A stretch of DNA of 6,608 nucleotides from assembly GCA_028869035.1 (NCBI GenBank), contig JAGWTL010000167.1:1-6608 (forward strand), written 5' to 3'. The position numbers and the translations under genes were made by a program. The first letter of the stretch is position 1, and every line of letters starts with the position of its first letter. Source of the stretch: Burkholderiales bacterium. Its GTDB lineage: Bacteria; Pseudomonadota; Gammaproteobacteria; Burkholderiales; Burkholderiaceae_C. Under the pieces are notes generated by a model. It was not told the origin of the DNA. It was given only the letters and a program-made list of their open reading frames with translations, and ran no database searches. Below are positions 4,533 to 6,608 of the stretch, in pieces.

Positions 4533-6464
4533 TTGGAAGACAAGAACCAGACCGTGGCGCACGCGCCGCACGACGCGCATCCCAACCAGTTTGCCCTGCT
4601 GCGCCAGCGCCGCTTCGCGCCCTTCTTCTGGACGCAGTTCAGCGGAGCCGCCAACGACAATCTATTCAAGTTCGCCTTCACGGTGATGGTCACCTACCAG
4701 CTCAGCGTGGGCTGGCTGCCGCCGGCCATGGCGGGCCTGGTGATCGGCGCGCTCTTCATCCTGCCCTTCCTGCTGTTTTCCGCCACCAGCGGGCAGCTGA
4801 CCGACAAGTTCGAGAAGACGGTCATGATCCGTTTCGTCAAGAACCTGGAAATCGCCATCATGGGGGTGGCGGCCTGGGGTTTCATCATGGCCAATGTGCC
4901 GGCCCTGCTGCTGTGCACCTTCATGATGGGCCTGCACTCCACGCTCTTCGGGCCGGTGAAGTTCGCCTACCTGCCGCAGGTGCTCAGCGAACGCGAACTC
5001 ACGGGTGGCAACGGCATGGTGGAGATGGGCACCTTCGTGGCCATCCTGCTGGGCAATGTGGTGGGCGGCCTGATCGTCGCCATTCCCGAGGTGGGCCACC
5101 AGAGCGTGGCCTACGCCTGTGTGGGCCTGGCCGTGGCGGGCCGCCTGGTGGCCGGGCGCATTCCCAGCGCACCGGCGACCGACCCCGGCCTGAAGATCAA
5201 CTGGAACCCGGTCTCCGAGACCTGGCGCAACCTCAAGCTCGCGCACGGCAACATCGTGGTCTACCGCTCGCTCCTGGGCATCAGCTGGATGTGGTTCTTC
5301 GGCGCGGTCTTCCTCAGCCAGTTCCCCAGCTTCGCCAAGGAGGTGCTGCACGGCGATGCGCACGTGGCCTCGCTGCTGCTGGTGGTGTTTTCCATCGGCA
5401 TCGGCATCGGCTCGCTGATGTGCGAGATGCTCAGCCGCCGCCACGTGGAGATCGGCCTGGTGCCCCTGGGCGCGATCGGCATGACGGTGTTTGCCATCGA
5501 CCTCTACTTCGCTTCACGCAGCCTGCCGGCCGCCGAGATCATGGGCCTGGGCGCCTTCCTGGCCCGGAACGCGCACTGGCGTGTCATGGCCGACCTGTTG
5601 CTGCTCAGCCTGTTTGCCGGCCTCTACAGCGTGCCCATGTACGCGCTGATCCAGCTGCGCAGCCCGGCCACGCACCGTGCGCGCATCATCGCCGCCAACA
5701 ACATCCTCAACGCCCTGTTCATGATCGCCAGCTCGCTCATCGCGGGCGCGCTGCTGGCCATGGACGTCACCATTCCGCAGATCTTCTTCCTGGTGGGCCT
5801 GGCCAATGCCGTGGTGGCGCTCTACATCTTCCTGCTGGTGCCCGAGTACCTGCTGCGCTTCGTGGCCTGGGTCATGAGCCACTTCGTCTACCGCTTCAAG
5901 GTCACGGGTGACGAGCACATCCCCACCACCGGCCCCGCCATCCTGGCCTGCAACCACGTGAGCTTTGTGGACGCGGTGCTGCTCATGGCGGCCAGCCCGC
6001 GCCCCATCCGCTTCATCATGGACCATCGCATCTTCAGGATCCCGGTGCTGGGCTGGCTCTTCAAGCTGGCCAAGGCCATCCCCATCGCCCCGCGCAGCGA
6101 AGACCCGGCGGCGTATGAGGCGGCCTTCGCCGCCGCCGCCCAGGTGCTCAAAGAAGGCGACCTGCTGGCCATCTTTCCCGAAGGCGGCATCACGCATGAC
6201 GGCACGCTGCAGGAGTTCAAGGGCGGCCTCATGAAGCTCCTGGAGCTGCAGCCCGCCCCCGTGGTGCCCATGGCGCTGACCAATCTCTGGGGCTCCTACT
6301 TCAGTCGTGCCGAGCTGGTGGGCGGCAAACCCACAGCCATGGCCAAGCCGTTCCGGCGAGGCCTGTTCAATACCGTGGGGCTGAATGTGGGGGCGCCGCT
6401 GGCGGCGGGAGACGTCACCCTGCCGGTTCTGCAAGACCGTGTGGCCGGCTTGCTGGCGGAGTGA
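4533..6464 (+). CDS. Fusion of an LplT-like MFS lysophospholipid transporter and a PlsC acyltransferase
   Basis: 643 residues from the TTG at 4533 (653 from ATG 4503). Residues about 20-445 are an MFS transporter with roughly 12 membrane segments. Typical features are FWTQFSGAANDNLFKFAF (32-49) and the first cytoplasmic loop SGQLTDKFEK (about 86-95), resembling LplT, which flips lysophospholipids across the inner membrane. Residues about 455-640 are a PlsC-type acyltransferase. Motif I is NHVSFVD (474-480, catalytic His475 and Asp480), motif II FRIPVLGWLFKLAKAIPIAP (501-520), motif III FPEGG (548-552), and motif IV VVPMAL (577-582). The expected activity is re-acylation of imported lysophospholipid at the inner face. 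In E. coli, LplT and Aas are separate, and Aas carries a further acyl-ACP synthetase domain. That domain is absent here: a stop follows PlsC directly, and the next gene is an SDR. The acyl donor must therefore be ready-made acyl-ACP or acyl-CoA. The gap after the CREST gene is 13 bases, which indicates an operon. Confidence 0.9.
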   Translation: MEDKNQTVAHAPHDAHPNQFALLRQRRFAPFFWTQFSGAANDNLFKFAFTVMVTYQLSVGWLPPAMAGLVIGALFILPFLLFSATSGQLTDKFEKTVMIRFVKNLEIAIMGVAAWGFIMANVPALLLCTFMMGLHSTLFGPVKFAYLPQVLSERELTGGNGMVEMGTFVAILLGNVVGGLIVAIPEVGHQSVAYACVGLAVAGRLVAGRIPSAPATDPGLKINWNPVSETWRNLKLAHGNIVVYRSLLGISWMWFFGAVFLSQFPSFAKEVLHGDAHVASLLLVVFSIGIGIGSLMCEMLSRRHVEIGLVPLGAIGMTVFAIDLYFASRSLPAAEIMGLGAFLARNAHWRVMADLLLLSLFAGLYSVPMYALIQLRSPATHRARIIAANNILNALFMIASSLIAGALLAMDVTIPQIFFLVGLANAVVALYIFLLVPEYLLRFVAWVMSHFVYRFKVTGDEHIPTTGPAILACNHVSFVDAVLLMAASPRPIRFIMDHRIFRIPVLGWLFKLAKAIPIAPRSEDPAAYEAAFAAAAQVLKEGDLLAIFPEGGITHDGTLQEFKGGLMKLLELQPAPVVPMALTNLWGSYFSRAELVGGKPTAMAKPFRRGLFNTVGLNVGAPLAAGDVTLPVLQDRVAGLLAE

Positions 6465-6530
6465 GGCTGGTCGCCAGCCAGCTTCAGTGCGTTTTCGAGT
6501 CGTTGCCATACCAGAAGGGGGCACTTCAGC

Positions 6531-6608
6531 ATGCAAACACAAGGACACCGTGTGCTCATCACGGGCGGCAGCCGGGGCATAGGCCTGGCACTGGCGCAGC
6601 GTTTCCAT
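6531..6608 (+). CDS. Short-chain dehydrogenase/reductase (SDR), N-terminal fragment cut by window end
   Basis: Only the first 26 codons are visible. They contain the Rossmann nucleotide-binding motif RVLITGGSRGIGLALAQRF (residues 7-25), with the TGxxxGIG signature of classical SDRs, which use NAD(H) or NADP(H). A purine-rich stretch AAGGGGG (6515-6521) 9 bases before the ATG serves as ribosome site. The start of the sequence recalls DltE-like SDRs, but the substrate cannot be assigned from so little. The gene follows the LplT-PlsC stop after 66 bases on the same strand, so it may belong to the same transcript. That gap holds only a short hairpin without a T tract. Confidence 0.85.
   Translation, partial: MQTQGHRVLITGGSRGIGLALAQRFH

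Noticed and set aside
3761..4693. Open frame on the minus strand opposite the CREST gene (310 codons).
   Set aside because: The translation is low-complexity and Gln/His/Arg-rich with no domain, while the plus strand encodes a membrane protein with conserved catalytic residues.
4662..5444. Minus-strand open frame opposite the MFS domain, with similar frames at 5514-6608.
   Set aside because: These are shadows of the transporter-acyltransferase gene. They are His/Gln/Ala-rich and match no family.
6452..6479. Hairpins after the LplT-PlsC stop, such as GGCTGG-TCG-CCAGCC (6465-6479).
   Set aside because: The stem is only 6 bp with no T tract after it, so I do not call it an intrinsic terminator.

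Overview
The window is high in G+C and densely coded, with seven genes (two cut by the window edges), short intergenic gaps and no mobile element, RNA gene or CRISPR array that I can see. The gene content points to a betaproteobacterium of the order Burkholderiales, most likely Comamonadaceae. It carries an orphan Bug/TctC-type periplasmic binding protein, a PhaM-type polyhydroxyalkanoate (PHA) granule protein, and a two-domain LplT-like/PlsC protein. Family-level placement is inference from gene content only.

Layout. (1) 1-927, plus: a Bug/TctC solute-binding protein missing only its extreme N-terminus, followed by a textbook intrinsic terminator at 954-984. (2) 1054-2881, plus: a two-gene unit of a PhaM-like PHA granule regulator and a stand-alone FIST sensory protein. 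The second start lies one base after the first stop. (3) 2886-3617, minus: a 243-residue Xre-type regulator convergent with the FIST gene, with only 4 bases between the two stop codons. (4) 3618-3754: a divergent intergenic region with a perfect 17-bp palindrome, a candidate operator. (5) 3755-6464, plus: a two-gene lipid unit. It encodes a ceramidase-like CREST-superfamily membrane hydrolase, then a fusion of an MFS (LplT-like) lysophospholipid transporter with a PlsC acyltransferase, which probably starts at a TTG. (6) 6531-6608, plus: the start of a short-chain dehydrogenase/reductase gene that runs off the window.

How the parts may work together. The regulator, palindrome, CREST hydrolase and transporter-acyltransferase form a plausible divergently controlled membrane-lipid turnover module. 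One product would hydrolyse an acyl-containing lipid, and the other would flip and re-acylate lysophospholipids. The sequence supports each protein's family; the joint function is inference. The PhaM-FIST pair would link a PHA granule/nucleoid protein to a putative small-ligand sensor, also by inference from tight coupling. I found no clear evidence of a wholly new system. The best leads are the CREST/LplT-PlsC module with its palindromic control region and the coupled phaM-FIST pair.
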